Positions 53,134-64,000 of a DNA stretch of 64,000 bases are shown here, one piece after another (the first letter of the stretch is position 1; each line of letters begins with the position of its first letter). The translations under genes and the position numbers were made by a program. The DNA is taken from contig OU862919.1 in NCBI GenBank assembly GCA_917880885.1, positions 47,095,058 to 47,159,057 of the forward strand. Reading direction: 5' to 3'. The notes beneath the pieces were generated by a model. That model was not told where the DNA came from. It did no database searches and saw only the letters and a program-made list of their open reading frames with translations. This DNA is from Limnephilus marmoratus. Its lineage: Eukaryota > Arthropoda > Insecta > Trichoptera > Limnephilidae.

Positions 53134-54479
53134 CTGATTTTGTATTTAAGAAAATGGCGGAATAAAATTAAGATAAGATGTGATAGGATGACTCAATGAC
53201 TTTTGTGTGAGAAATTGAGGCGTTTTTTATTTAAGATTAACTGCTTTTAATATAGAAAAACATTGGTAAAATGTCCACATTTCACCGCTACTGTTATTGT
53301 ATTTTAACAAAGTGCAATATAAAAATAATGAATCATCTTTGCAAATACAAATGATATCGTTCTTCAATTTTGTCGGTTCAGGCGTGATTTTGTACATTGT
53401 TTTATGTATAACACACACAGAAACTGGCATTTATATACACTGCATGACGATTGCGTAATAGCTTGTATCCCTTTACTAAAAACAACTTGAAAATACAATG
53501 TCATAATATGACATGACTTTTAACCTCAAATAGGCAAAATTTATTCCAGATTGTCCGCGCCCCTTTCGTAAATTGTTGAGGGCCTAAATTATGTTTCAAT
53601 AAACACAATAACTATTATTTATCTAAATCTCTATAAACAGTATGAAAATAAACCAAAAACACGAAATATTGAATTGCATATGTGCACAATACACGCAAAT
53701 GTATATCATTTCAAATATCAATACAATACACGCGATCACCAGGTGACAGTGGGTGAGTGTGACGCGTGACGTCACCATTCACCATTTCAGTAATGCCAAC
53801 TTGACACTGTGTTTCGAGGAGAGGTTTAAAAATGGACTTTTTAATAATTTTTTAAAAACTCTGCGTTTAATATTATGAAATAAAAGTTATATATTCAGAA
53901 TCAGCGTTTATTGGTCTATATGAACATATTTTTTTAAAGCCATAATATTTTTCACTGGAGTTCCTTATTACTTAGTTGATTCTTGCTCGTAGTAGGTACC
54001 TAATTAAGTTGGATTACCTAATTAATTTACCTAGTGTATTTTACCTTGTGTACCTAATTAATTTACCTAGTGTATTTTCCAAAATCTGTGCCTAATAAAA
54101 ATGCCGAGGATAGGGGATTTATACTTCACTAATGTAAAATGTGAAAATTTAGTAGGTATGATTTTTACCATTATTTTGTACGTTTTTTGCAATAAAGAAT
54201 AGTTAAAATACAGATACTATTTAGGATTGAGGTTGAAATTGGGCGTATTTATATAAAGAAATGAAAGAAACCATGTGCTGAATTTGAAAACGATTGAAAC
54301 TGTAGGAGCCAGAGGTTAGGTAGGTTAGGTACCTACACAAATTCGAAAAAAGTAGTTTAGTAAATAAGAGTGGTAGTAAAGTACCAACCTACATAGTAGT
54401 AGTTCGACCGAGGGACACTCACTCAAACGCTTATAACTTTAAACGGCATGGAATTTTAGTTTGAAATTTTCAGAATATA

Positions 54480-54482
<3 letters not shown>
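53134..54482. other. AT-rich unassigned DNA with a short tandem repeat
   Basis: CTAATTAATTTACCTAGTGT is repeated in tandem at about 54,010-54,075. No gene was recognised. Confidence 0.35.
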
Positions 54483-54514
<32 letters not shown>

Positions 54515-54790
54515 TGTACAACAGACAGGTTAGTCCAATTATAGTACAATTTTAATTTTAACAACTAACAATACATGTATATATTCTTTTTAAAAGATGG
54601 TATGGTGATATCAAACACATCTATATCCGCTGGTAGGGCATTAAGCAATGTCATACCTCTTGTCATGCTGTGTTGAGCCATGACATCTGTCCGACCCTGT
54701 GGTATGTAGAATAGGTCGTTTTGATAATTTTTGAATACTTCTACTAAGTATCGATTTTTTAAGAAAGAACAAAAAAAATTTTTGAAGCCT
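54483..54790 (-). pseudogene. LINE 3' end with poly(A) tail
   Basis: The minus strand carries FYIPQGRTDVMAQHSMTRG, LLNALPADIDVFDITIPSFK and a stop near 54,565. The 3' UTR ends TTGTACAATAAA running into a ~30-base A tail (T run at 54,485-54,512). The 3' UTR closely parallels 58,100-58,165. 5'-truncated. Confidence 0.68.
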
Positions 54791-56004
54791 CTACACCTAT
54801 AGTCACATAATTTGAAGTACAAGTTCGAAACATGATGTTTGCAAACGAAGCATCTGTGTGAGTAGGTACTCTGGTTGCGATTTGCAATACCTGTTTGTAG
54901 TGGTGACCTTTCTGTCAAATGATGCACCTTTTCACCTACATGAAATCTGAAAGATTCGAAACATTTGAAGAACATGTTATCTCTTTTTAACCAATGGAAA
55001 TGGAGAAACGAGACAACGTGAACGTACGTCGGTTAAGATTGCGTAAGAATCTCCAACACCAAACAGCTGACTCGCATAACAAAGAATGATTTTCATAACA
55101 ACTACTGACACAAGAGGCGCAAATCCGTTTACTCTTCGATTTGTTTAGTCCGAACGTCACAATCCAACATTTACATAAATATTGCATTGCAATATTGAAT
55201 AACAAACTGCCCCTCCACCACGCAAGCTTGTTTAGATAATATCTCAGCCAAGTAAGGTCATGACATATTGACCGAATATTGATTATTCTCTCGAAAACAT
55301 TACACATACATTATAACAAACCACAAATATCATGACACAAACGCATATCAAAACTAAACACGATTTTGTGCAAATTTTTGAGTATTTTGGTTTCCAGTTG
55401 GCACAAAGTGAGCGTATCTTTGAGACGCAGTAGAATCTGAATACCTTACCTTACTATGCATCCAACACCGACATTATCGTGTATAATCACTGTCAGCGAG
55501 CAGTCGCGTTCAATCTGATGAGAATCACGCGCAATTAGGAGCACAAAAAGGACTTTTCACAAGCGACAAACCACTACGCACATACCGCGAACCGAGAGCA
55601 CTTCGATTTATTTCGTTCTGTTGTGTCCCTCCCGCCAGTTGCTATGGTACACTTGCTCAATAATAACCGGCCATAATTTAGCATTAACCACATGACAATT
55701 TGCATTAACGATACATCCAATGTCTAAAAAGCATTCAACTGTAATCAACGGATTCAATTTTCACTGTTTTAGTTCGTTTGTTATTTTAGATTAGGAATGT
55801 AAACATTGTTATATGCTACGCCCAAATGCTTGCGACAAGCAGCTTGCCGCAAGCTCAGGCAAGCTCTGACAAACGAATGGCTGGCTTCCACACACTTGCG
55901 AGCGCGCCAGTGTGTTCGGAGCATCCAAGCGCGGCGGACGTCTACCTTAGAGTATATATTGTTACTCTAAGGCTATACTATGTTTGCGTTAATCTATTTT
56001 TATT
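54791..56004. other. Unassigned DNA with a CTTGC-rich patch
   Basis: Positions 55,825-55,935 contain clustered GCTTGC/GCAAGC words, as does 56,690-56,840. No protein motif was found in any frame. Confidence 0.35.
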
Positions 56005-56157
56005 TTGGTTCCATGCCAACTCAGAATGAAACCAACTGAGAAACACCTCAGAAAGATCTTTAAAAGCTATGAAAAAATAATTTTAAAATTGCCGGTAACC
56101 CTAACTTAACTTAATCATTTTTTTTATCGTGACCTTTCTGAGTTGGCCGGTCACCTT
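56005..56157. mobile_element. CCAACTCAGAA MITE, shortened copy
   Basis: Ends GGTTCCATGCCAACTCAGAA and TCTGAGTTGGCCGGTCACC are inverted. The core is GGTAACCCTAACTTAACTTA. Confidence 0.66.
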
Positions 56158-57679
56158 TATTTTAACGCGAAATAAAAGACAAGGGGATAATATATTTTTA
56201 ATACCATTGAACCATTGAAGAAGATAATACTAATAAAAATATGAAAAAGAACAAGACACAGAAAAATACAATGTCTAGTTCACACGCGGTAAAAGTGAAA
56301 CCTTCAGAAAACTAAGGTAGAAAAGAGTGGGGAAGCTACGAAGCACCGCACAAAGAGGAGACATTATCTTGCAGGCTAAATCCTATAGATTTTTGTCTTT
56401 ATATAATATTGCCTTGTATTATAAAAAAAAGTTATTCTAACAAAAATCATGTTTTTTTGTAATAATACTGTATAAATCATCAATAAAATATTATTTATTT
56501 ATTTTGACTCTTTAGGTAAATCCAGTCGCAATAAATTACGTTAGTGCATTAAATTTATGTACTTAAAAGAATAATAAGTCAGGCTCGCCTCATACGCCAT
56601 TCATATTCATATGTCTCGTAATATTATCATAGACCGCACGGAGCAAAAAAGGCGTGCATTCGCCACCAGCTCCGAAGTTCCACTGAGCGCGACCGAGCGC
56701 TTGCCGCTTGTGGCCAAAATATCCGACCTCGATCGGATCGGCGGCAAGCTCTCGCAAGCTCTTGCAAGCCTACGCAAGCCAAGCCACACGCGCGGCACCA
56801 GACGCTGGGGCTTGTGGACGCTTGCAGAGGCTTGCCACGTATTTGGACGCGGCTTTAAAACCTGTGTCAATTTTCTCAACATAGGAATCAAATTCCCACT
56901 GCGCGTTTCGATTGCGCATACTGTCTTTAAACTGTATGAAAAAGAATACACCCACGTTCTCACGTACACAACTCGTCTATACTAGGTAAATAAAATAAGA
57001 GAGTAAAAAACATTCACAAAAAATGTTTGATTTGACATACATTAGTTTTGAATATTTTTTTAGAATACTTGGTACTTTTTGCTTCAATCTCATATTTTAG
57101 TTGCATGGTTTTCAGCGTTTTACAACGAAGTACGGTGATTGTTTATCTTTCTCATTTATATGCCGCAGAAAGCACGCGGCAGATTTGAATTCAATGTTTA
57201 CAGATAGCAATTTTTTTATTGAAATTAAATTAATAAACCTTTACTGAATTTAGTTATTTATCGGCGGTTTAAAACGTGCTCAACCAGTTAAATTACTTGT
57301 ATTTTCTAAATGATGGAACCTCTTGAGAACTAAATAATTCACTAACAAAAACTGTAGATATACACCAAAACCATTGGTACTGATTTATAGGTTTAGGTGA
57401 ACTTACATACTTCTACCAGATGGCAAGTCCTTACCGATTACAAAATGTGAATATCTTACATAAAACTGGTAACCATAAATAGTCTGAGAGTTCTTGTCGG
57501 ATTCTGGCTTCACAGGGGCTTCATTATGGAGGTTGCACCATTGATACTGACCAAATATTATTTGATATGAAATACCATTCAATTAAAATAGGTAGGTACC
57601 TACAAACATGTATTATTTTACTCACCTATTCGGAGAAATGCGAGAATTGCTACTGTTTATAGAAAAACTTTGTATGTAC
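56158..57679. other. Non-coding stretch with two repeat pieces
   Basis: Positions 56,283-56,390 match 13,721-13,880. Positions 56,690-56,840 are GC-rich, with recurring CAAGC/GCTTG words. The open frames over the latter reflect composition. No gene. Confidence 0.35.
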
Positions 57680-58165
57680 ATTGATATGTTAGAGCAAATC
57701 CAGAAGAAATTCCTCAGGAATGTATATGCGGAAGCATGGAACCTATCCAAGGTTCATGCGCCATGTTGACTTACTTGAGGAAACTGATTCTGAGTCTAGA
57801 AACTAGACAGAAAGCAAGTCTTGCTATTCTGTCTTTCAAAATTCGGGACAATTTCATCGATAGCCCATTTCTCTTGGGTTGCTATGATTTATATGTACCA
57901 GACCACTACAGCTGAAGTCGACATCATGACTTATTTAAAGTACCGAACGGCAGAACAGACGTCTTGGCAAAGCATAGCACGACGAGGGGAGTGGTGCTGT
58001 TAAATGAAATTGCAAACCATTTGGATGTAAGTGACTGTTCTTTATATGCCTTAAAAATATTATTGAAGAGTCACTTGCCTAAATGCTGATAGGGTAACTA
58101 AATTGTACTGTAATTGGAATTATTCTGTTGTACAATAATAATAAAAAATAAAATAAAATAAACTT
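57680..58165 (+). pseudogene. Decayed LINE 3' end
   Basis: Pieces in different frames: EQIQKKFLRNVY, LSLETRQKASLAILSFKIRD, CYDLYVPDHYS and a LKILLKSHLPKC end. The 3' UTR (AAATTGTACTGTAATTGGAA, CTGTTGTACAATAATAATAA) matches 54,483-54,560 on the other strand, and the tail is (AAAAT)n. Multiple frameshifts. Confidence 0.6.
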
Positions 58166-58616
58166 CTATCAGTAATTACAGAGAAAACCATCCAGCTCAT
58201 CACCCCAGACAAATCTGGAGAAGACCATGCAGAGGCTTTGAGAGGAGAGAGGGGGCCTTCAAAAGATCGTGGCTACTGAAGGAGCACAAGATGGATACAC
58301 TAGGAGGCATCTTGTTGGAGCAATCATCAATCCAGGCAACTACACGGTTAAGTCACACAGGTTCTCCCAAATGTAATACATATTATATTATGATCATAAT
58401 TCTCTCATCACACTTACAGTGTCCTAATATTTGCGCTGTTCTCTGTCATCATAAATGCAAATCTATGCCTTATTGTGATTAATTTTTGGGTTATTAAACC
58501 GTGTTGCACTTCCTCCTTCTTTAGCCAACATTTTCGACAGTTTTACAATGTCTATCACAAAGGAAGCAGAACACAGCATAATGACCCAAAAATTAATCAC
58601 AATAATCTTTATCTTT
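58166..58616. other. Unassigned DNA
   Basis: Positions 58,470-58,560 resemble 15,340-15,430. GAAAACCATCCAGCTCATCA (about 58,180) begins a short frame without a recognisable domain. Confidence 0.3.
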
Positions 58617-58906
58617 ACTAAGTATAAAATGAAGTCGCTCACGCTGTATGTGCGCTTAGATCTTTTAAACTACGCAATAGATTTTCATGCGGTTTTCACC
58701 AATAGAGAGTGATTTATGAGGAAGGTTTTAAGGTATGTAATTTGTCAAGGTTTTGTGTAAATTGGTAAAAATACATAATATATCTGATCTGGCCAAGCGG
58801 CAGCGGGCAGCGTGCTGAAAAAACGGGCGGTTTGGATTTGATTTAACAGATGGCGTTGGTTGTAAAAGTTTCGTTAGCCACAGCAACGTGTGACCGGGTC
58901 TACTAG
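58617..58906 (+). mobile_element. Helitron-like non-autonomous element
   Basis: AAATGAAGTCGCTCACGCTG, ACTACGCAATAGATTTTCAT, GTTTCGTTAGCCACAGCAAC and a GACCGGGTCTACTAG|T end. A homologue of 30,813-31,098. Confidence 0.5.
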
Positions 58907-59254
58907 TATATACTAATTTTGGTCGTGGAAATCTCAAATCAATTCTAAATCTACACCTACATAATATTAATTTGCCATAATCAGTAATATACCATTTTTA
59001 AAATCGCCGTGTTATATAAAACGTTGTTAATATGTACCTGCTGCAAACTGCAAAGAAATTTAGAAGGTTTTACACGTTAATAAAGAAGAAAAAAAGGCAG
59101 CAAGGGCTGATGAAATCTAAACTTATGATCGAGCCAGTTCTTTGCTAAGCAGTAAGTAAGGATGGAACTCCACATCTCTGTCGCGGTACACTCCTGGCTT
59201 TTTTACAACGGCTTATCATAAATTACCTGGAACGTCCCTGGCTCCATTTTACAA
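58907..59254. other. Unassigned DNA
   Basis: No gene or repeat was recognised. Confidence 0.3.
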
Positions 59255-60175
59255 AAACTTGTGCTTCATATAAACCATATTCTAGAAATAGAAAAAGTAC
59301 AAAAAAGGTTTATGCGTTACCTGTATATGAGGGAATATACATACTACCCATTCCTGTATCCATCGTTGTTCTTAACAGTAATGCTCGATCTTAATACCTT
59401 AGAAGCCCGCCGAAAAATATTTTTGGGGAAACATTTTTTTACTGATCTCCGGTACTGTACTGAATCCACCTATGTTGAAAGAGATTAACCGATATGTCCC
59501 TAACGCGTATACTCGTGGTAGATCCCACACACTTTTTTATGCTCCGAAAGCGAGAACTTCTTCCTTTCAGAATGCCCCATTAAATAGAGCAATTCAACTG
59601 CTTAACGATTCTGCATTGAACATTGACATTTTCAATGTTACCTATAGAGAGTACGGTAACTATCTTTTGACATACGTCTCAACATAGTGAAACTGCCCCC
59701 TTGACCATTTTTTTCTGTTATATTTTGTAATCTTCTCCGTAATAACTTGGTGTACAACGTGTCCGGAAACTCGTAGTACAAGCGGGAAACTGGTGAATCT
59801 ACATCACGTAGAGAACCCAAAAAACTTATTTTTTTCGATCTGAGCATTTCGATTTTAATATTATTTTTTTCTATTTTTCCATTTTTTCGGCAACTAAAGG
59901 GTTAAAAAAAATTTTGAGCCCGGTTTACCCTTCGTTGCATTTTATAAGACACTACACAACTGAAATCAACCCTCTAGTGAAAATTTTTTTCAAATTTAAC
60001 CTAAAAAATTCCAACTTCGGACCCGATTTACTCGAAAACGAAAGCTCAAATCAAAAAAAGTTAAACTACAAAATCGACTCCAAATGTGATGTGGATTCTC
60101 CAGTTTCCCGCTTGTACTACGAGTTTCCGGACACCTTGTATAACTGTTTTATGGAGAACCTGAAAAAATAAATAA
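59255..60175 (+). pseudogene. LINE 3' end, copy B, split by a MITE
   Basis: EIEKVQKRFMRYLYMREYTY, LDLNTLEARRKIFLGKHFF, then after a frameshift near 59,450 NAYTRGRSHTLFYAPKARTS and IDIFNVTYREYGNYL, ending at TAG near 59,687. The 3' UTR matches 10,496-10,600, but is interrupted at 59,755-60,138. It ends in an AAAAAATAAATAAATA tail. Confidence 0.78.
59755..60138. mobile_element. Tc1/mariner-type MITE with 50-bp TIRs and TA duplication
   Basis: 384 bp. TIRs start CAACGTGTCCGGAAACTCGT and, from the other end, CAAGGTGTCCGGAAACTCGT; they match over ~50 bp with about three differences. TA precedes and follows it (59,753-59,754; 60,139-60,140). The paralogous LINE end at 10,552-10,566 reads GGTGTATAACTG, which is exactly the empty site. 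The interior is AT-rich without a transposase. Confidence 0.93.
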
Positions 60176-60509
60176 ATATATTTTATTAAAAAATTAAACA
60201 ATGAAGGTACAGACTACCTATAAACAATGCAATGCAATGGCAAAATAGGCAATAGCACCATTGATATTGTCAATTTGTTTGCGGATCAATTCCAGAGCGT
60301 AAACGTATATAGACAGATGCTTTGGAGAGCTTTAAGACCAAGGCACACAATTACTTACATACGAGAGTTACATTAGCACAGTGTATTATTGCAATACCTA
60401 CATTTCTTAAATATTGAATTGTCAAGATAATGGTTTTCTTAATAAATGAATTACATTCAGAAAAACCTAAAAATTTGTATGCCATGGTGAAAGGTTGCCA
60501 TTAGACTAT
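60176..60509. other. Unassigned AT-rich DNA
   Basis: No gene or repeat was recognised. Confidence 0.3.
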
Positions 60510-60745
60510 TCAATTTGGGATGCGGGTATGGGCACCGCCACCCCGGGAACTATTTATTGGATAACTGACACCTGTTGCATAACTTAGGTCATTCCAAGTG
60601 GTTCACTGCGATTGGTGACTTAGCAAGGGTGTCCGGGTTCATGGGGTGAGGTTTTTCCGGGTGGGTGCATCTGCTCATCAACTGCGTGGTTGGCCGGATC
60701 GGGAGAGACCGGTTGAAGGAGACCTTTTTACCTCTCCAGCACGCT
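60510..60745 (+). mobile_element. GTGTGGAGC-family MITE, 5' part
   Basis: CATTAGACTATTCAATTTGG at the left is a decayed TIR, followed by GGGTATGGGCACCGCCACCC, TTATTGGATAACTGACACCT and a GAGAGACCGGTTGAAGGAGA block. The sequence stops before the hairpin half. Confidence 0.7.
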
Positions 60746-60803
60746 ATACAAAGGTGAAATATTAGATAACAATGTACCATCATACATATATCTAAATACA
60801 ATA

Positions 60804-61157
60804 CAGTAAAAGTCCATTAGTCCGGCATCCAACAGTCTGGAATGCCCGATAGTCCGGCATCGGAGCTATTCGGAAGTTTTCGGGAGAGTTGACAGATTAA
60901 CCGTTTTGCTATGTGCTAATGCGTCTGGAAACCACCGAGTGACCCCTTTTGTGATAGGAAAATCTAAAAAACCCAGGGCTTTTAAGAATGTTACACACTT
61001 GCCTGTCCAATACGATGCTCAATCAAATGCGTGGATGACTGCCGCCCTCTTTAAAGACTGGTTTTTTCACCACTTTGTGCCTGAGGTCAAGGAATCCTTC
61101 AAAAGCCTTGGTCTACCAGTAGAAATATGTTTTACAGTACGTGAGTTACCTGTCTAA
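60804..61157 (+). mobile_element. pogo/Tigger transposon fragment
   Basis: CAGTAAAAGTCCATTAGTCC after TA (60,802-60,803) is a typical pogo/Tigger terminus. The frame at 60,906-61,157 reads [47 protein letters not shown]. This is the middle of a DDE_1 transposase domain, following its first catalytic Asp region. The DNA-binding half and the C-terminal catalytic residues are gone: a dead fragment joined to the LINE at 61,205. Confidence 0.82.
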
Positions 61158-61204
61158 CAGAATCTTATTTGTTAAAATCAAATATTACATATCCAAGTAA
61201 TTTT

Positions 61205-62068
61205 ATGCTACTAGTGGTCTACCGCAAGGGAGTCATCTCGGTCCCATTCTATTCCTTATATTCATAAATAACATTTATAAATTGTTTAAACGATACAGAA
61301 GTTCTGCGTTTTGCCGATGATATCAAATTATACAGAGAAGTATCCAGTATAAGCGACTGCCTAATCTTAGAGTCAAACCTCAATAAATTACACAATTGCT
61401 AACAACTTATTTCTCAATATCGACACTAAAATTTTGTCGAACAAAGACCCCGCCATCTTTCAAATACACAATAGAAAACGAAATCTTAGAAAAAGTCAAC
61501 GAAATTAGGGATCTTGTTTGATACCAAACAAAATTTTGTAAATCACGTTTAAGAAATAACTAACAAAGGCATGAAGATACTGGAATTTATAATCAGATCT
61601 ATCAAAGACTTCGATTCGTTGGAAGTTATAAAAATCTTATATTTGTCGGTAGTAAGCAGCTTGTTAAAATACAATTCAATAGTGTGGTCCCCAATTGAGT
61701 ATGTGCATCACAATTTTTTCCAATTCATTAACTTCAAATTACACATACCTATTCAACAAATAAACTATACATTCTTACTAAATACATTTAAAATGCGTTC
61801 CCTAGAAAATAGAAGAAAAATAAATGACATAACTATTTTTTTTTAATTATTCACTCAGAATTAGACTGTTGTGAACTCCTGCTCAATCGAAGTACCAAAT
61901 CAAAGAACTAGGCAAAATATATTGTTCGGCAACAATAATTCCGGGAGCAACTATCACATACATGCACTTATTCCTCGTTTTCACACACTTGGAAATAAAT
62001 ATACATCAAATAAAGGCATATTTAATATAAGTTCACCTGTATATAAGAGATACCCGAATATAGCATAA
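61205..62068 (+). pseudogene. Decayed LINE reverse transcriptase (relative of the 3.1-7.6 kb element)
   Basis: SGLPQGSHLGPILFLIFINN, a damaged FADD (61,313-61,330 across a frameshift), DDIKLYREVSSISDCLILES, then KILEFIIRSIKDFDSLEVIK, LHIPIQQINYTFLLNTF and a PRFHTLGNKYTSNKG end. The wording parallels the minus-strand ORF2 at 3765-6683. Several frameshifts and stops. Confidence 0.75.
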
Positions 62069-62374
62069 TATTATTATTTAGGAGCATCGCGTAGGAACGA
62101 TTGCACTTGTTTTATATTCTTCTGATTGTTCACTTGTAAAATATATATTATGATTAAATGAAAACGAATCATCTAGGAAATCCTATATGTGACCGTTTTC
62201 TGATTTTTCTGTTTCAAATTTTCGGTTGAGTGTCTTCATTAAAATTATTTCTGTTGGTTTCTTTTTTTTTCTTGCTCTTTTCTCTATTTTGTATGGTTCC
62301 ATGACAGTCGATCCGCTGACAATAAGGAACTACAGTCCAATTTTTTAATGAATAATAACCTTCTAACTTAAATA

Positions 62375-63937
62375 CAATATCATTACAACAAAGCAACATG
62401 GTTTTACAAAAGGCAGAAATGTGGAAAGTAACCTCGTTCTTCTTACTGAATTCATTGTCGATCACATGGACAACCGCACTCAAGTAGATATCATACATAC
62501 AGACTTTGCCAAAGCATTTGATAAAATTAATCAAAAACTATTACTCAGAAAACTTTGGTCATTAGGTATATGTAGTAATTTATTTCGTTGGGTTACATCT
62601 TATATACTCAAGAGATCACAGGCAGTAGCAATAAAGGGTTTTGAAACAGATTTCAGTGAAATTTCCTCTGGGATCCAACAGGGTTCTCATCTCGGACCAT
62701 TGTTTTTCATTTTATATATCAATGATTTGGTCGATGTTGTTAAATACTCTGAAATAGAATTATTTGCTGATGATGCCAAGCTATACAAACCAATAAAAAG
62801 TCTAAACGATTGTGTCAATTTACAACATGATTTAAACAATATATTTACCTATTGCCAACATAATCAACTATTTCTAAATGTCTCAAAATGTCATCATATT
62901 ACCTTTTCAAGAAATAAAAATAAAACATTATTTAATTATTCTATAAATAACAACAACATTGCAACAGTCTCAGATATTCGTGATCTTGGAATAACCCTTG
63001 ATAGTAAACTACAATATAACCTTCATATACAACAAATCACAAATAAAGCTTCCAAAATGTTAGGTTTCATCATAAGAAACACAAAACTTTTTAATAGCAT
63101 CAATATCATTAAGCAACTCTACTTTGCCTATGTACGTAGTCATCTGGAGTTTGCATCAGTTGTTTGGTCTCCATTTTGCAAAATCCACATAAACAAAATC
63201 GAGGCTATTCAAAACAAATTCTTAAAATATCTTTGTTACAAGTCGTTTGTAAGATTTAATAATTATGCAGAGGCAGCTTCACACTTTAAAATTGATTCAT
63301 TGAGTGTACGAAGGCATCATATGGATGCACTATTCTTGTATAAAGTAGTCAACAATAATATTCAATGCCCAGAGTTGCTAAATAAAATTCAATTCAATGT
63401 ACCTGCACGTTCAACACGCTCTTCTGCCCTGTTCAGGGTGGATCAATGCAAGACAAACTGTAAGCAGAATTCTTGCCTGAACAGACTATGCAATAGTTAT
63501 AATAGCGTATTATCCAATGTTGACATTTTCAATTGCAAAACTTACTGAATATAAAAGGTCGATAAAAGAGTATTTCTCTGATGGTTCTTGAATAATGTTA
63601 TGTTTTTATTGTTTATATTTCTGTTATGATTTGATTTATATGTACAACTTCTCTCCATGGCTACCAATTTATTGATAGATTTTCTTGTTTTGTAATTTTT
63701 CATTTTTATATAAAAAAAAATTGTTTTGAGTATATACATATATATATTTTTTTGTTTTATATAATTTTGGATTAATATTCCTTTTTTATAAAATTAACTT
63801 ACTTATTCTTATTATGCTGTCTCAGTAGAAGTAAACTCACAAGGAGGAAATCCGTAATTGGTTTTATTTTGGCTATTTAATACTATGTACAAACTGAAAT
63901 AAATATAAACTGTCGATTTCCCGAAAATTAATAAATA
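62375..63937 (+). mobile_element. 5'-truncated LINE with boundaries defined by an empty site
   Basis: The flanks CTTAAATA (to 62,374) and ATAACTACATATTTATTTTT (from ~63,938) are contiguous in the related sequence at 52,333-52,360, so the insert is everything between. The insert starts inside the RT and ends in TTAATAAATAAAT. The duplication is probably TAAATA, but the AT tail blurs it. Related to the remnant at 14,640-15,310. Confidence 0.78.
62391..63548 (+). CDS. LINE reverse transcriptase, C-terminal two-thirds, open frame
   Basis: An open frame of ~385 codons. It starts KQHGFTKGRNVESN (RT finger/palm start) and proceeds through TDFAKAFDKI (motif A), SSGIQQGSHLGPLFFILYIN (motif B), ELFADDAKLY (motif C, about 62,760-62,790), DIRDLGITLDSKL, LYFAYVRSHLEFASVVWSPF and IEAIQNKFLKYL to TGA at 63,546-63,548. 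It lacks the endonuclease and an ATG at its head, so it cannot be an independent gene, yet it has no internal stop. That suggests fairly recent insertion. Confidence 0.82.
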   Translation, partial: KQHGFTKGRNVESNLVLLTEFIVDHMDNRTQVDIIHTDFAKAFDKINQKLLLRKLWSLGICSNLFRWVTSYILKRSQAVAIKGFETDFSEISSGIQQGSHLGPLFFILYINDLVDVVKYSEIELFADDAKLYKPIKSLNDCVNLQHDLNNIFTYCQHNQLFLNVSKCHHITFSRNKNKTLFNYSINNNNIATVSDIRDLGITLDSKLQYNLHIQQITNKASKMLGFIIRNTKLFNSINIIKQLYFAYVRSHLEFASVVWSPFCKIHINKIEAIQNKFLKYLCYKSFVRFNNYAEAASHFKIDSLSVRRHHMDALFLYKVVNNNIQCPELLNKIQFNVPARSTRSSALFRVDQCKTNCKQNSCLNRLCNSYNSVLSNVDIFNCKTY

Positions 63938-64000
63938 AATAACTACATATTTATTTTTATTTTTAGAGTTAGTTTCAATAGTTAAAATAATTGTCAAAGT

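Noticed and set aside
56611..56985. 124-codon frame as a host gene
   Set aside because: Overlapping frames on both strands are open through a GC-rich repetitive patch, and no domain or splice context was recognised.
61030..61157. Domesticated pogo-type (jerky/CENP-B-like) host gene
   Set aside because: A TA-CAGT terminus lies ~100 bp upstream, the DNA-binding half is absent, and the frame ends abruptly at a LINE fragment. It is a transposon remnant.

Overview
This is eukaryotic nuclear DNA, almost certainly from an insect. It is AT-rich. Its coding content is non-LTR retrotransposons, Penelope-like elements, hAT and pogo transposon remnants, Helitron-like ends and many MITE-type families. 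No host protein-coding gene, rRNA gene or functional tRNA gene could be recognised. The longest frames open upstream of the first ATG or begin at TTG/GTG, so ATG or frame-opening positions are given here instead.

Layout. 0-2.9 kb: Helitron-like ends, then a nest in which an element with 96-bp terminal inverted repeats (TIRs) contains two or three smaller repeats. 3.1-7.6 kb: a near-complete minus-strand non-LTR element with ORF1 and ORF2 (endonuclease plus reverse transcriptase, RT), joined by a canonical -1 frameshift heptamer. 7.7-21.7 kb: MITEs, broken LINE 3' ends, a tRNA-derived SINE and a perfect 83-bp-arm palindrome. 21.8-25.2 kb: a full-length RTE-clade element with a 14-bp target-site duplication (TSD) and an intact endonuclease/RT ORF. 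This is the best candidate for a still-active gene in the window. 25.9-32.4 kb: foldback MITEs and two LINE remnants in opposite orientation. 32.6-34.9 kb: a foldback element with minisatellite arms, then a hAT element (8-bp TSD) with transposase remnants and a nested hammerhead-like repeat. 35-41.4 kb: long inverted repeats and a minus-strand LINE split by an LTR-like insertion. 43.6-46.9 kb: a hAT element (8-bp TSD) carrying a Penelope-like palindrome with two hammerhead-like motifs and a TTAA-flanked repeat, followed by a second Penelope-like element encoding a GIY-YIG endonuclease. 48.8-50.7 kb: a LINE split by an element with inverted subterminal arrays, itself split by an LTR-like element. 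52-64 kb: LINE 3' ends, a pogo/Tigger fragment, a 384-bp TA-flanked MITE whose empty site is present elsewhere in the window, and a 5'-truncated LINE with a 1.1-kb open RT frame.

The region works as a transposon graveyard rather than as a set of cooperating host genes. Full or partial empty-site homologues inside the same window allow several insertion boundaries to be placed to the base. All family assignments come from motifs read by eye; no database search was done.
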